Under the pieces are notes generated by a model. The model made no database searches. It worked only from the letters and a program-made list of their open reading frames with translations, and had not been told where the DNA came from. Positions 1-9,924 of a stretch of 64,000 nucleotides of DNA are shown piece by piece. This stretch comes from Kitasatospora terrestris (GTDB taxonomy: Bacteria > Actinomycetota > Actinomycetes > Streptomycetales > Streptomycetaceae), in contig NZ_BAABIS010000001.1 in NCBI RefSeq assembly GCF_039542905.1, positions 4,340,001 to 4,404,000 on the forward strand. The letters are read 5' to 3'. The position numbers and the translations under genes are program-made. The first letter of the stretch is position 1; every line of letters starts with the position of its first letter.

Positions 1-2
1 CC

Positions 3-692
3 ACCATCACCGCGCACGCCACCACCGCGCACGCCACCACCGCGCACGTCACCACCGGGCAGAACGAGTCGCGCACCGCCGCGCTGAGGCCGCTGGCGAT
101 CGACGTGGCCGTCCCGCTCGCCACCTACTACGTCGCGCACTCCGCGCTCGGCCTCGGCCTGGTCGCCTCGCTCGCCCTGGGCAGCGCCGTCCCGGCCGTC
201 CGCACCGCCGCCGCGCTGCTCCGCGAGCGCCGGGTCAACGGGCTGGCGCTGCTGATGCTGCTGGTCAACACGGTCGGCATCGCGCTCTCCGCGGTGGCCG
301 GGGACCCGCGGCTGATGCTCGCCAAGGACGGCGCGACCACCGGCGTGATCGGCGTCTCGGTCATGGTCTCCGCCCTGGTCGGCCGACCGCTGATGACCGC
401 CGGACTGCGGCCCTTCATCGTCAAGGGCCGGGCCGCCCGCGCCGCCGCCTGGGACCGGCTCGCCGCCGGCGACGCCCGCTTCGCCCGCCGGGAGCGGCTG
501 TTCTCGCTGATCTGGGGCGGTGCGCTGCTCGCCGAGTGCGTCGCCAAGGTGGCCGGTGCCTACACCGTGCCGGTGGAGACCATGGTGTGGCTGGGCACCG
601 TCATCCTGCTCGCCGCGATCGGCCTGGGCGTCCTGGCCGGCAACGCGGTGGCCGGCCGGATGGCCGACCAGGTGATCGCCGAGGCCGAGTGA
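3..692 (+). CDS. VC0807-like integral membrane protein (5' end outside window)
   Basis: The reading frame is open from the first bases of the window, so the true start probably lies upstream; a GTG at 105 is the first start codon visible in frame. The visible N-terminus holds a short threonine/alanine/histidine repeat (three TAHAT-like units, about 5-52). Four or five hydrophobic segments follow, rich in Leu, Ala, Val and Gly, with an RPLMTAGLRPF loop and a basic stretch near the middle. This pattern matches the small actinobacterial membrane proteins called VC0807-like or septation-protein-A-like; their function is unknown. It ends 63 bp from the convergent flotillin gene. The family call is by pattern only. 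Confidence 0.7.
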   Translation, partial: TITAHATTAHATTAHVTTGQNESRTAALRPLAIDVAVPLATYYVAHSALGLGLVASLALGSAVPAVRTAAALLRERRVNGLALLMLLVNTVGIALSAVAGDPRLMLAKDGATTGVIGVSVMVSALVGRPLMTAGLRPFIVKGRAARAAAWDRLAAGDARFARRERLFSLIWGGALLAECVAKVAGAYTVPVETMVWLGTVILLAAIGLGVLAGNAVAGRMADQVIAEAE

Positions 693-755
693 GCGGCGGG
701 GCACCGGTCCGTGCGACGGGCGGCATGCGGAAACCGGCCACCCGCCGCACGGTGC

Positions 756-2216
756 TCAGGAACGCGCCTGCTCCTGCTGCACGGGGATCACCTGGGGGAC
801 CGGCGGCTTCCCGGTCGCCGACGGCTCGGCCTTCGCCCCGTCCGCCCCCATGGTGGCCAGCAACTGACGGGCCAGCCCGAGGCCGGTGCCGCCCATGGTC
901 AGCGCCTTGGCGAACATGTCCGCCATGCCGTCCGCGCCGTTCAGCAGCACCATGTGCTCGACGTTGCCGAACGCCTCGGCACCGGCCTTCACGATCTGCG
1001 GCCAGTTCTCCGCCAACTGCTGCGCGACCACCGCCTCCTGGTTCTCCGCCAGCGCGGCCGCACGGGCCTTGATCGCCTCCGCCTCGGCCAGACCCAGCGC
1101 CCGCGCCGCCTCGGCCTGCGCCAGACCGCGCGCCTCCGCCGCCGCGGCCTCCGCCTCACCGGTCGCCCGGGTCGCCTCCGCCGAGGCCAGGCCCCGGGCC
1201 CTGGTCGCCTCCGCCTCCGCGGTCGCCGCGACCTTCACCCGGTTCGCCTCCGCCGCGGTCTTCAGCTCGGTCTCCCGGGCCAGCGCCTCCGCCGCCGAGA
1301 TCCGCGCGTCACGGTCCGCCACCGCCTTCGTCCGGGTCTCGTACGCCCGGGCATCGGCCGGCTTGCGGACGTCCGCCTGCAGCTGCTGCTCCCGGTGGTG
1401 CGCCTCCAGCTCGGCGACCTTGGTCTCCTGGACCACGACCTCCTGCCGGGACGCCGCCTGGGCGAGCGGACCCGCCTGCTGCGCGCGGGCCGCCGCGGTG
1501 TCCAGCTCCGCCTGGTAACCGGCCTGTTGGATGCCGGAGTTGCGGGTCGCCTCGGCCTTGCGGGCGGCCGCCTCCTGCTCCGCCTCGGTGGCCGCCCGGT
1601 CCGCCTCCGCGGCCGCGATGCGGGCGTCCCGGTGGACCGCTGCGGCGTGCGGCGCGGCCAGGTTCTCGATGTAGCCGGTCGGGTCCAGGATCTCCTGGAT
1701 CTGCAGCGAGTCGATGATCAGGCCGAGCTTCTCCATCTCCGACCCGGACGCGGCCCGGGTCTCCCCGGTCATCCGCTCGCGGTCGCGGATCATGTCCTCG
1801 ACCGTCAACCCGCCGACGATGGACCGCAGATGACCGGCGAACACGTTGTGCACGCGCTGCCCCATCGCCTTCTGCTGGTCCAGGAAACGGCGGGCCGCAT
1901 TGGCGATCGACACCGGGTCGTCGCCCACCTTGAAGATCACAACGCCCTTGACGTGGACCGGGATCCCCTGCTTCGTCACGCACTCGACGTCCAACTCGGC
2001 CTCGTTCAGGTCGAGCGACAGCCGGCGAACCACCTGGATGCCCGGCAGCACCAGCGTGCCCCGGCCGGTGACGGTCCGGAAGCCCAGCCCCTCGCCGTGC
2101 TTGGACCCCGAGATGATCAGCGCCTCGTTCGGCTCGGCGACCCGCCACATGAGCTTGAACAGCACGATCAGGACGATGATGGACGCCACGACGGCGCCCG
2201 CGATGCCGATGACCAT
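756..2216 (-). CDS. Flotillin-like SPFH-domain membrane scaffold protein
   Basis: Flotillins form oligomers on the inner face of the membrane and organise lipid or protein microdomains. The predicted protein (486 aa) starts with a single hydrophobic anchor (about residues 3-25), followed by the SPFH domain (about 30-190, with NEALIISG and GRGTLVLPGIQ). A long alanine/glutamate-rich coiled coil (about 200-380, repeats of the type AEAxxARGLAxAEA) follows, then a C-terminal oligomerisation part with QLAENWPQIVKAG. The ATG at 2216 is chosen because a GGGGGAG ribosome binding site lies just upstream; an earlier in-frame start at 2285 has none. A small NfeD-like gene precedes it on the same strand, the usual flotillin-NfeD pairing. 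Confidence 0.92.
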   Translation of the reverse strand: MVIGIAGAVVASIIVLIVLFKLMWRVAEPNEALIISGSKHGEGLGFRTVTGRGTLVLPGIQVVRRLSLDLNEAELDVECVTKQGIPVHVKGVVIFKVGDDPVSIANAARRFLDQQKAMGQRVHNVFAGHLRSIVGGLTVEDMIRDRERMTGETRAASGSEMEKLGLIIDSLQIQEILDPTGYIENLAAPHAAAVHRDARIAAAEADRAATEAEQEAAARKAEATRNSGIQQAGYQAELDTAAARAQQAGPLAQAASRQEVVVQETKVAELEAHHREQQLQADVRKPADARAYETRTKAVADRDARISAAEALARETELKTAAEANRVKVAATAEAEATRARGLASAEATRATGEAEAAAAEARGLAQAEAARALGLAEAEAIKARAAALAENQEAVVAQQLAENWPQIVKAGAEAFGNVEHMVLLNGADGMADMFAKALTMGGTGLGLARQLLATMGADGAKAEPSATGKPPVPQVIPVQQEQARS

Positions 2217-2395
2217 CGGCTGACTCCCCCTTCGGGCACACCGGTTCCGTGGCTGCGCTCGGTCGTGCAGGATGGCGCGGAACACGGTGGCAACGGGAGA
2301 TTCTGCGCCTGCCGGGATCGCCGGGGAAGAGTGGTGCGTACGGAATCCGTCCCGGAAGCGTCAAGGTTCCGTCAAAGCGTCAGGACGTCGGAGTG

Positions 2396-2596
2396 TCAGA
2401 GCGGAGCCACGTACACGGTCCGCGGCGGCTGGTACTCGACCACCACCACCTGCGACCCCGGCTCCAGGGTCTCTCCCGGCACCGCCGGGTACGCCAGGAA
2501 CGCCTCCGTCCCCTGCCGCTGCGGCACGTGCACCATCACCTCCCCCACCAGCCCCGCCCCGACCCGCCCGGTCACCCGCCCCGTCGCACCCACCAT
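2396..2596 (-). CDS. Small NfeD-like OB-fold protein
   Basis: This 66-aa protein has the look of the C-terminal OB domain of NfeD: an early GRVTGRVGAGLVGEV strand pattern, a central 'PGETLEPGSQVVVVEY' turn-strand, and an ending of alternating hydrophobic residues. Membrane-bound NfeD proteins are normally longer and carry transmembrane helices before this domain; none is seen here, so it is an OB-only form. It lies 179 bp upstream of the flotillin gene on the same strand. NfeD proteins partner flotillins, which supports the assignment. A longer version of the frame is not convincing because the upstream bases are intergenic in character. Confidence 0.6.
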   Translation of the reverse strand: MVGATGRVTGRVGAGLVGEVMVHVPQRQGTEAFLAYPAVPGETLEPGSQVVVVEYQPPRTVYVAPL

Positions 2597-2683
2597 GCCG
2601 GGAAGTCTGCCCCACGGCTCCCGGCCCGGAACGGCAGACGCCCGTCCGGATCGGCCGGACGGGCGTCGCCGCGCGGTGCCGGG

Positions 2684-3613
2684 TCAGCCGTGCGAGCCCT
2701 GGCGGCGGCGCAGCGCCACCACGATCCCGCCGCCGAGCACCACCAGGGCGGTACCGGCCGCGGCCATCGGCAGTGCGCTGCCGGCACCGGTTTCGGCCAG
2801 CTCGGGAATGACCGCCGCCTGGGTGGTGGCCGTCCCCGGACGCGTCACCGTGGCGGTGGCTGTGGTGGTCGAGCTCGGCCGGGACGGCGACGCCGACGGG
2901 GAGGGCGACGCCGACGGGGAGGGCGACGCCGACGGGGAGGGCGAGGACGACGGCGACGGCGAGGGCGACGGGGCGTCCACAACCGTGAAGTGGACCGCCG
3001 GGCCGGAAGACGTCCAGCTGGTGCAGGTGCCCGGCCCGCCGGGGTGAGCTGCCGGGCCGCTGTACTGGAGGTCCTCGGGCGTGAGCAGGACGCCCGTGTC
3101 ATTGTCGACGGTGTCGCTCGATCCGCCGCCGAACACGAAGTCGTACCGCTCGGCCGTGGCGGTCGGCTTCGCGGTGACCCGGATCTGCACCGTGAAGACC
3201 GCGCCTGCGGCCATGTCCCGGGTGCCGAGCTCGGCCCAGATGGCGAGGCGCCGGCCGACGAAGGAGGCCGGGGACCACGCGTTCTCCCCGGGGAGCTTCG
3301 TCTCCACGGTCAGGTCGTCGGTGTCGTAGTCGTAGTTCTCGTTGTTCACCAGGAACTCGCTGGTCACCTGGTGCAGCAGGCGGCCCGAGTTGTTGGTGAG
3401 CGTGAGGGTGCTCACCACCGGGTCGCCGCCCTTGACCAGGGTTGCCCGGTCGATCCCGGTCCAGGTGGTCGGCAGCAGGTTCCAGCTGGTGCCGTTCTTG
3501 CAGTGGACGACCGGGGGCGGGGGAACGGAGGGTGCGGCGGAGGCGGTGCCGGCGCCCAGCGCCAGGGACGCGGTGAGGACCGCGGAGGCGGCCAGGACGC
3601 GAGAGGTTCCCAC
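2684..3613 (-). CDS. Secreted, sortase-anchored (LAETG) surface protein
   Basis: The 309-aa protein has an N-terminal signal peptide (MGTSRVLAASAVLTASLALG, cleavage near TASA-APS), an extracellular domain of about 180 residues with two cysteines (VHCKNGTSW and PGTCTSW), and a Ser/Pro-rich spacer made of SPSA repeats. It ends in LAETG followed by a hydrophobic helix and the basic tail RRRQGSHG. That C-terminal arrangement is the cell-wall sorting signal read by class E sortases of high-GC Gram-positives, which prefer LAXTG. The GTG start at 3613 has a GGGGGA ribosome binding site. I do not recognise the extracellular domain; it contains immunoglobulin-like strand patterns (VVSTLTLTNNSGRLL) but no known catalytic motif. 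Confidence 0.85.
   Translation of the reverse strand: MGTSRVLAASAVLTASLALGAGTASAAPSVPPPPVVHCKNGTSWNLLPTTWTGIDRATLVKGGDPVVSTLTLTNNSGRLLHQVTSEFLVNNENYDYDTDDLTVETKLPGENAWSPASFVGRRLAIWAELGTRDMAAGAVFTVQIRVTAKPTATAERYDFVFGGGSSDTVDNDTGVLLTPEDLQYSGPAAHPGGPGTCTSWTSSGPAVHFTVVDAPSPSPSPSSSPSPSASPSPSASPSPSASPSRPSSTTTATATVTRPGTATTQAAVIPELAETGAGSALPMAAAGTALVVLGGGIVVALRRRQGSHG
2889..2942. repeat. Three perfect 18-bp tandem repeats in the SP-rich spacer
   Basis: Three exact copies of GACGCCGACGGGGAGGGC lie end to end, with degenerate copies following. Read on the minus strand they encode the SPSASP units of the cell-wall spacer of the LAETG protein. The copy number is likely to vary between strains by slippage. 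Confidence 0.9.
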
Positions 3614-3780
3614 GAGTCAATCCCCCAAAGTTTCACGAATGATGACGAGTTGGGGCGCACATCGCACCCGAACAGTCGTGCGGTGGGCAGCCTACTGAAT
3701 CCGGACACCGTCCGCCCGGACGTTCCAGCCCTGGACCGGACGACCCTCAGCCGCTACGGTGTTGGCCGTCCTGCGCTCGC

Positions 3781-3895
3781 AGGACACGGGAGCTCGGAGC
3801 ACCGGGCTGAGAGGACGCTGAACGGCACGTCGACGGACGTGTCGGCCGCTGCGTCGACCGCAGGAACCTGACCGGGTAATGCCGGCGTAGGGAGT
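3781..3895 (+). promoter_or_regulatory. TPP riboswitch (THI element) of thiC
   Basis: The conserved THI-box blocks are present in order: ACACGGGAGC, the GGGCTGAGAGG pyrimidine-sensing segment, then CGCAGGAACCTGACCGGG, TAATGCCGGCGTAGGGAGT. The element ends about ten bases before the thiC ATG at 3905, so its 3' strand overlaps the probable ribosome binding site. This suggests that thiamine pyrophosphate binding represses translation start rather than causing termination. No separate terminator hairpin was seen between the aptamer and the gene. Confidence 0.95.
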
Positions 3896-3904
3896 AGAGG
3901 TCAG

Positions 3905-5710
<1,806 letters not shown>

Positions 5711-5727
5711 CGGACCACCGGACCGTG

Positions 5728-5769
5728 GCGCCGAACCGGGAGGCAGGAGGGGGCTTCCCGGCTCGGCGC
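5728..5769 (+). terminator. Hairpin terminator after thiC
   Basis: GCGCCGAACCGGGAGGC (5728-5744) pairs with GCTTCCCGGCTCGGCGC (5753-5769), with one mismatch and one G-U pair across an eight-base loop. It starts 17 bases after the thiC stop. There is no U-tract, which is usual in streptomycetes. Confidence 0.75.
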
Positions 5770-6156
5770 TTCGCCGGTCGATCGGTGCAGGCGGGGGAGA
5801 GCGGCCGAACCGGGCTTATCCGCTGGAAGGATGTCGCGGGATCAGCTCTCGCGCGAGAAATCCGGTGACCTCCGGGCCCCAGTTCCTGGAGCGGCCAGTG
5901 CGACGGACTCATCGGGCTCGGTTCGCAGTTGGAATGTCCGGCTGAAACCAACCACTCGGGTGAACATGGCCTTGTTTGCCCGAGTGCGTCCCCCGAGAGC
6001 AGCCACCATCGGTGGGAGTTCGGTGGGTGTTGAGCTGTATGGCGTCCATGGTCGGTTCACGTGCGTGTCAGAGTCATCACGCGTCCGAAATGCTTCAGAA
6101 TGTCAGGAACTATCCACGTGGTGGCCTGGTCGTCCCGATGTCGAGGAGCGTAGATC
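5770..6156. other. Intergenic region between thiC and a hypothetical gene
   Basis: I see no convincing gene in these 390 bases; the open frames here lack start signals and look like intergenic reading. A perfect 12-bp palindrome, TCTCGCGCGAGA, lies at 5847-5858. The stretch just before 6157 (GAGGAG at about 6142) is the ribosome binding site of the next gene, so its promoter must lie in this region. Confidence 0.5.
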
Positions 6157-7449
6157 ATGCGTGTTCCTGAATGGCTCCCCGATCAGCCTGTCCGCATCGG
6201 CCGTACCGACTGGCCCGAGCACAGCAGCGACGACGGACCGTACCTTCGCCTGCGGGTGGGGCAGACCGTCGTCCTGGACCGGCAGCCCTGGCACCTCCTG
6301 GAGATCCACGAGTACCCCGACCGCGAGTGGCCCGAGTCCTACCGGAAAGCCTGGCGCGAGCACGTCGAGTTGTGGAGGCACGCCGAGAACCTCCACGGTG
6401 CGAGTGGAGGGGCGACCACGCTGCCCCCCGAGCGGACCAGCTTCTACAAGCGCCCCGTGATCCTGGTCCTGCGCAACGAGAACCTTCCCAGGTCGACGCC
6501 GAAGCACTGGTGCGCCCCGGCCAGCCACGACTGGCAGGTCCTCCCGGAGCACTACGCGGTCTGCCGCACCTGCGGTGAACTGCCGCCCTGCCACAACGGG
6601 GAGTACCGCTGGGACGGCGGCCCCCGGTCGGCCGAGCACAACCGGGGCGTCCCTCTCATCGTTCCGCCCGACTGCTGCATGGGCTGTGCGGAGCTCATCA
6701 AGCCCCGGGTGCGGACGGTGCGCTTTCCCGGCCCGAACCTCTGGTACCCCGAACTGGGTCACGACAGCGCGGTCTTCCACGCCCGCAGCGCCTGCGCCGA
6801 CCAGGTCGACTGCTACCGCAAGCAGTGGAGGGCCGAATACACCGTCCGCCAACCCCAGTCGGCTCCCGACCTGCTGTTCCCGGACGGAGAGGGCTTCACG
6901 CTGCCACGGACGAGGCTCGCGTCGGATTACGCGAAGTCGGCCAAGGACACTTCGGCGGAGAGCGGTTTTGCCTCTACGGCGAATGCGATGTTCTCGGCGC
7001 CCCCGGTGAATTTCCTGCCTGCCGTTCCCCCCGCACCGCCGGAGTTCCAGGCCCCTTCCACCCATCAGCCGCCGCCCTCCGGCTACATGTCGCATCCGGA
7101 GCCTTCCGCCCACCAGCCGCCGGCCCCCGGCTACATGTCGCTTCCGGAGCCTTCCGCCCACCAGCCGCTCTCCGGTTACATGTCGCTTCCGGAGCCTTCC
7201 GCCCACCAGCCGCCGGCCCCCGGCTACATGTCGCTTCCGGAGCCTTCCGCCGGCCCCGTGCAGCCCTCGGCTTCCTCCGAGGACCTCGATGCGGTGCTTC
7301 GGCTCACGGGAGCCCTCGATCTCGCCATGGCCGACCGTCCGGCTTTCCACAACGCGGAGCAGGCCGCCCGGGTGATCGAGGAACTCACCGCTGCGGTACG
7401 CAATATCGCCCTCTGCCTGAACGGTACGAACACACGCGCTCGCCCCTGA
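6157..7449 (+). CDS. Hypothetical protein with cysteine-rich middle and 16-residue repeats
   Basis: I do not recognise this 430-aa protein. A GAGGAG site lies upstream of the ATG. Residues 1-95 are a hydrophilic domain rich in Trp, Glu and Arg. Residues about 110-215 contain paired cysteines and histidines (HWCAPASHDW, CRTCGELPPCH, CCMGCAEL) that could bind zinc. Residues about 300-362 are a Pro-rich block of four repeats of the type PSAHQPPAPGYMSLPE. The C-terminus (about 370-425) is a predicted helical segment with DAVLRLTGALDLAMADRP. There is no signal peptide or membrane helix. It appears to be monocistronic. Confidence 0.75.
   Translation: MRVPEWLPDQPVRIGRTDWPEHSSDDGPYLRLRVGQTVVLDRQPWHLLEIHEYPDREWPESYRKAWREHVELWRHAENLHGASGGATTLPPERTSFYKRPVILVLRNENLPRSTPKHWCAPASHDWQVLPEHYAVCRTCGELPPCHNGEYRWDGGPRSAEHNRGVPLIVPPDCCMGCAELIKPRVRTVRFPGPNLWYPELGHDSAVFHARSACADQVDCYRKQWRAEYTVRQPQSAPDLLFPDGEGFTLPRTRLASDYAKSAKDTSAESGFASTANAMFSAPPVNFLPAVPPAPPEFQAPSTHQPPPSGYMSHPEPSAHQPPAPGYMSLPEPSAHQPLSGYMSLPEPSAHQPPAPGYMSLPEPSAGPVQPSASSEDLDAVLRLTGALDLAMADRPAFHNAEQAARVIEELTAAVRNIALCLNGTNTRARP
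7054..7242 (+). repeat. In-frame 48/45-bp tandem repeats (four copies)
   Basis: Units lie at 7054-7101, 7102-7149, 7150-7194 and 7195-7242, with a fifth beginning at 7243. Each encodes a PSAHQPP-PGYMSLPEP-type segment; the third lacks one codon. Units two and four are identical, which points to recent duplication or conversion. Confidence 0.9.
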
Positions 7450-7580
7450 CCGCCTCGGCCGGTCCGGTGGGGATCCGCGACGAGCACGGCGACGGCTCCA
7501 GCGCCGTCGCCGGCACGCGGGCCGGGTCGGAGGAGTTCGCCGCTCACGGACGGACAGCACGGCTCGCAGTGGCGCAGAGG

Positions 7581-8138
7581 TCACTGGCCGCCGGGGGCGA
7601 GGTACTGCTCGATGCGGCGCTGGTTGTCGACCAGGCGGAGGCAGAGGTGGCGGAGTTGGGCCAGCTCGTCCGGGGTGAAGCCGTGGAAGACGGCGGACAT
7701 GGCGTGCTGGGTGGGGTGGCGGAAGGAGTCGAGCCAGGCCCGGCCGGCGTCGGTGATGTGGACCCGGACGGCCCGGCGGTCCTGCGGGTCGGGGGCGCGG
7801 CGGGCGAGTGAGTCGCGTTCGAGGGTGTCGACCAGGCCGGTGATGTTGCGGGAGGTGACGTCGCCGGCGCGGGCGAGCTCGCCGATGCTCATGCCGTCGG
7901 GGGTGGCGGAGAGGCGGATCAGGACGTCCAGGGCGCCGGAGCTGAGGCCGCGGCCTTCGCTGCCGTGGCTGCGGAGGCGTTCGACGGCGTGGTGGGCGGC
8001 GCGGGTGGCGGCGGCGGCTTCGAGGGCGAGCGTGTCGCCGCCCTGCGTGAAGGCGGTCATCACCTCGCGGACGCGGGGGTCGTAGCGCAGGCCGGCGGGG
8101 TCGGAGGGGGAGTCGGACGAAGTATGTACCTGCTTCAT
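7581..8138 (-). CDS. MarR-family transcriptional regulator
   Basis: The 185-aa protein has the MarR winged-helix fold: the LSSGALDVLIRLSATP helix, the 'MSIGELARAGDVTSRNITGLVDTLERDSLARR' helix-turn-helix and the wing DPQDRRAVRVHITDAGR. A dimerisation helix ends the protein. The ATG at 8138 (MKQVHTSSDS) is preferred to an upstream start at 8255, whose extra residues are Arg/Pro-rich and intergenic in character. A divergent membrane protein gene lies 150 bp away and the shared region contains two inverted repeats, so autoregulation and control of that neighbour are likely. Confidence 0.92.
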   Translation of the reverse strand: MKQVHTSSDSPSDPAGLRYDPRVREVMTAFTQGGDTLALEAAAATRAAHHAVERLRSHGSEGRGLSSGALDVLIRLSATPDGMSIGELARAGDVTSRNITGLVDTLERDSLARRAPDPQDRRAVRVHITDAGRAWLDSFRHPTQHAMSAVFHGFTPDELAQLRHLCLRLVDNQRRIEQYLAPGGQ

Positions 8139-8146
8139 GATGAAGC
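8132..8146. promoter_or_regulatory. Inverted repeat over the marR start codon
   Basis: GCTTCAT and ATGAAGC form a perfect 7-bp inverted repeat around one central base, covering the marR start codon. It may be an operator, or a coincidence of the start context. Confidence 0.4.
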
Positions 8147-8252
8147 GATTCTGGACCTCGGGCTGACGCCGGGTCAAGGGGTGGCGGGGCGGGCGTTCGT
8201 GAATTCGTGCGAGACGCCGGGGGCGGGGGTCCGGTACTGTACGCGAGCACTT

Positions 8253-8283
8253 CAAACTTTATGCATACCTTATGTCCAGTTTG
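8253..8283. promoter_or_regulatory. Putative MarR operator/promoter region
   Basis: CAAACT (8253-8258) and AGTTTG (8278-8283) flank an AT-rich core with the palindrome TATGCATA and two TTATG repeats. The low GC of the block against its surroundings and its place between two divergent genes suggest a promoter with an operator for the MarR protein. Confidence 0.5.
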
Positions 8284-8292
8284 GGAATCCTC

Positions 8293-8712
8293 GTGAACAT
8301 CGACTTCAGCCTCGAGCCCCTTTTCTCCTGGTACGTCGTCCTCCTGATCGTCAGCGGTATCGCGATGACCGGTATCGGCGCGATGGGCAACTCCGGCCTC
8401 AGCAACGGATGGCGCATCTTCAACGGCGTGGCCGGTGTCGGATTCGTCGGCTACGGCATTTACCTCGGGTTCATTTTCGAGGGCGGCACGTACATCATCT
8501 TCTTCAAGGCGTTCATTCTGCCGGTCGTGATGATCATCAACTTCGTGCGGTCGCTGGCCAACCGCAACCAGGCCGCCGCGCAGCAGCCGCCGGTGCAGTT
8601 CCAGCAGCCGTTCCCGCAGCCGGATGCCCCTCAGGCTCCGGTGCCGGCCCAGGCACAGCCGCAGGCTCCGGCGCAGCCGGCCGATGCCAACGGTGCGCAC
8701 CAGGCCGGCTGA
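8293..8712 (+). CDS. Small membrane protein with Gln/Pro/Ala-rich tail
   Basis: The protein (139 aa from GTG 8293) has three hydrophobic segments (WYVVLLIVSGIAMTGIGAMG; FNGVAGVGFVGYGIYLGFIF; YIIFFKAFILPVVMIINFV) and a low-complexity QQPPVQFQQPFPQP tail that should be cytoplasmic. I chose GTG 8293 because GGGAA lies five bases before it; an ATG at 8272 in the same frame would sit inside the putative operator and has no ribosome binding site. Function unknown. It is divergent from marR and followed by a strong terminator. Confidence 0.8.
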   Translation: MNIDFSLEPLFSWYVVLLIVSGIAMTGIGAMGNSGLSNGWRIFNGVAGVGFVGYGIYLGFIFEGGTYIIFFKAFILPVVMIINFVRSLANRNQAAAQQPPVQFQQPFPQPDAPQAPVPAQAQPQAPAQPADANGAHQAG

Positions 8713-8732
8713 GCCGCCCCGCAGCGGACCCG

Positions 8733-8768
8733 ACGCCGCCCCACCCGAGCAGGGTGGGGCGGCGTTTC
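8733..8768 (+). terminator. Strong hairpin terminator
   Basis: ACGCCGCCCCACCC (8733-8746) and GGGTGGGGCGGCGT (8752-8765) form a perfect 14-bp stem with a GAGCA loop followed by TTT. It ends the small membrane protein transcript. Confidence 0.9.
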
Positions 8769-8945
8769 CGCGTTCCGGGTGCGGGCCGGGCGGGTGGCAG
8801 GTGGCGAGGAGCGGACGACGGGGTTATGGGCGGGCCGCGACCCGGCGACCGCGCCGGTCAACCACGCGCCGGACGCCCGGTTCGACGGCGCGGTGCTCCC
8901 GGACGCCGCCACCCTGCTCGCCGCCCTCGCGCTGGAGCGGGCGGC

Positions 8946-9776
8946 TCAGACCTCGTCGGGGCCGGTGAAGTCCGGCGGGGTGTAGCCGGGGCCGGTGAAC
9001 TCGGCGTGCCGGGGGCTGCGGCCCTGCGGGTCGGTCAGCCCTTCGACGCCCGGGCTGGTGAAGCCGGGGCTGGCGTAGGTGCCGCGGCTGTAGCCGGGGC
9101 TGAGCAGGTCGGGCGGCGCGGGCCGCTGCCCGGGCTGCGGGGAGAGCGCGGGTTCGGAGTCGAGGTTGGCCAGCAGCCAGGGCAGGATCGCCCGGTCGCG
9201 CAGGGCGGTGTGCCAGGCGCGGCGGGCGTCGGCGAGGTCGGCGTACAACTGCGGGTCCTGGCCGCGCGGGGTGGCGGAGCCGTCCCGCAGGGCGGTGAGG
9301 ACCAGGCCGACGCCGCCGGCGGTGAGGGCGGCGACACCGGCGGCGAGCGCGACCCAGCCGGCGGTGAGCACGGTCCGGCCGAGGACCAGGTCGGGTGCGG
9401 CGCCGCGCAGCGCGTACCCGATCAGCAGCAGCAGGAGCGCCGCGGACCAGGCGAGAATCGGCGCCAGCACGGTCAGTACCGGGAAGAAGCCGGCGCCCTC
9501 CTCCGAGCGCAGCCGGGCGGTCAGCCCGCCGCCCGGGTGGGAGGCCGGGGCGTCGGCCAGTGCGGTGCGCAGCGCCAGGTAGTGCCGGTACTCCTCGGCC
9601 GCGCCGGCGGCGATCGGTTCGGCGTGCAGCATCGCCTTGGTGTGCAGCTGTTCGGCGGTCAGGTGGCGGCCGTCGGCGCGCAGCGCCTGCTGGACGGTGG
9701 TGTCGCGCAGCGCGTCGTCGAGGACCCGCGTGAAGTCCGGGCGGTCCTCGGCGAGCAGGTGCGTGCCGTTGCTCAT
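8946..9776 (-). CDS. Hypothetical two-helix membrane protein with repeat tail
   Basis: This 276-aa protein has a soluble helical N-terminus (about 1-95), two hydrophobic helices (about 97-120, VLTVLAPILAWSAALLLLL; about 134-160), a soluble segment with DLADARRAWHTALRDRAILPWL, and a low-complexity C-terminus of SPGY, SPGF and GPGY units. I recognise it only as a type of streptomycete membrane protein; no function can be given. The ATG at 9776 (MSNGTHLL) is preferred; a GTG at 9803 in frame is the alternative. Confidence 0.75.
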   Translation of the reverse strand: MSNGTHLLAEDRPDFTRVLDDALRDTTVQQALRADGRHLTAEQLHTKAMLHAEPIAAGAAEEYRHYLALRTALADAPASHPGGGLTARLRSEEGAGFFPVLTVLAPILAWSAALLLLLIGYALRGAAPDLVLGRTVLTAGWVALAAGVAALTAGGVGLVLTALRDGSATPRGQDPQLYADLADARRAWHTALRDRAILPWLLANLDSEPALSPQPGQRPAPPDLLSPGYSRGTYASPGFTSPGVEGLTDPQGRSPRHAEFTGPGYTPPDFTGPDEV

Positions 9777-9924
9777 GTGGGGTACCCCGTTCGGCAAGGT
9801 CACCTCCGCGAGGTCGCGCGGAGGTGGACTCGGTGCCTCGATGGTAGGGGTGCCCCGGAGGGCGCTGACAGACTGTTTCCAGAACTTCAGTCCCGTCAGC
9901 GCCCTTGCAGCAGTCGACAGTTGT

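Noticed and set aside
2889..2942. CRISPR-like repeat array
   Set aside because: The 18-bp units are contiguous without spacers and lie in a coding sequence. The same holds for the arrays at 7054-7242 and 34544-34662.
711..3047. Very long open frame opposite the flotillin and LAETG genes
   Set aside because: It is the antisense reading of high-GC genes; its Arg/Pro/Gly-rich translation has no domain, while the opposite strand has clear flotillin and sorting-signal motifs.
5831..6460. Plus-strand frame between thiC and the repeat protein
   Set aside because: No start signal, composition is intergenic, and it overlaps the well-supported gene starting at 6157 in another frame.
8779..8985. Short plus-strand frame ending DARFDGAVLPDAATLLAALALERA
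   Set aside because: The end reads like protein, but there is no ribosome binding site, it follows a strong terminator and it runs into the convergent membrane protein gene. A remnant is possible but not supported.
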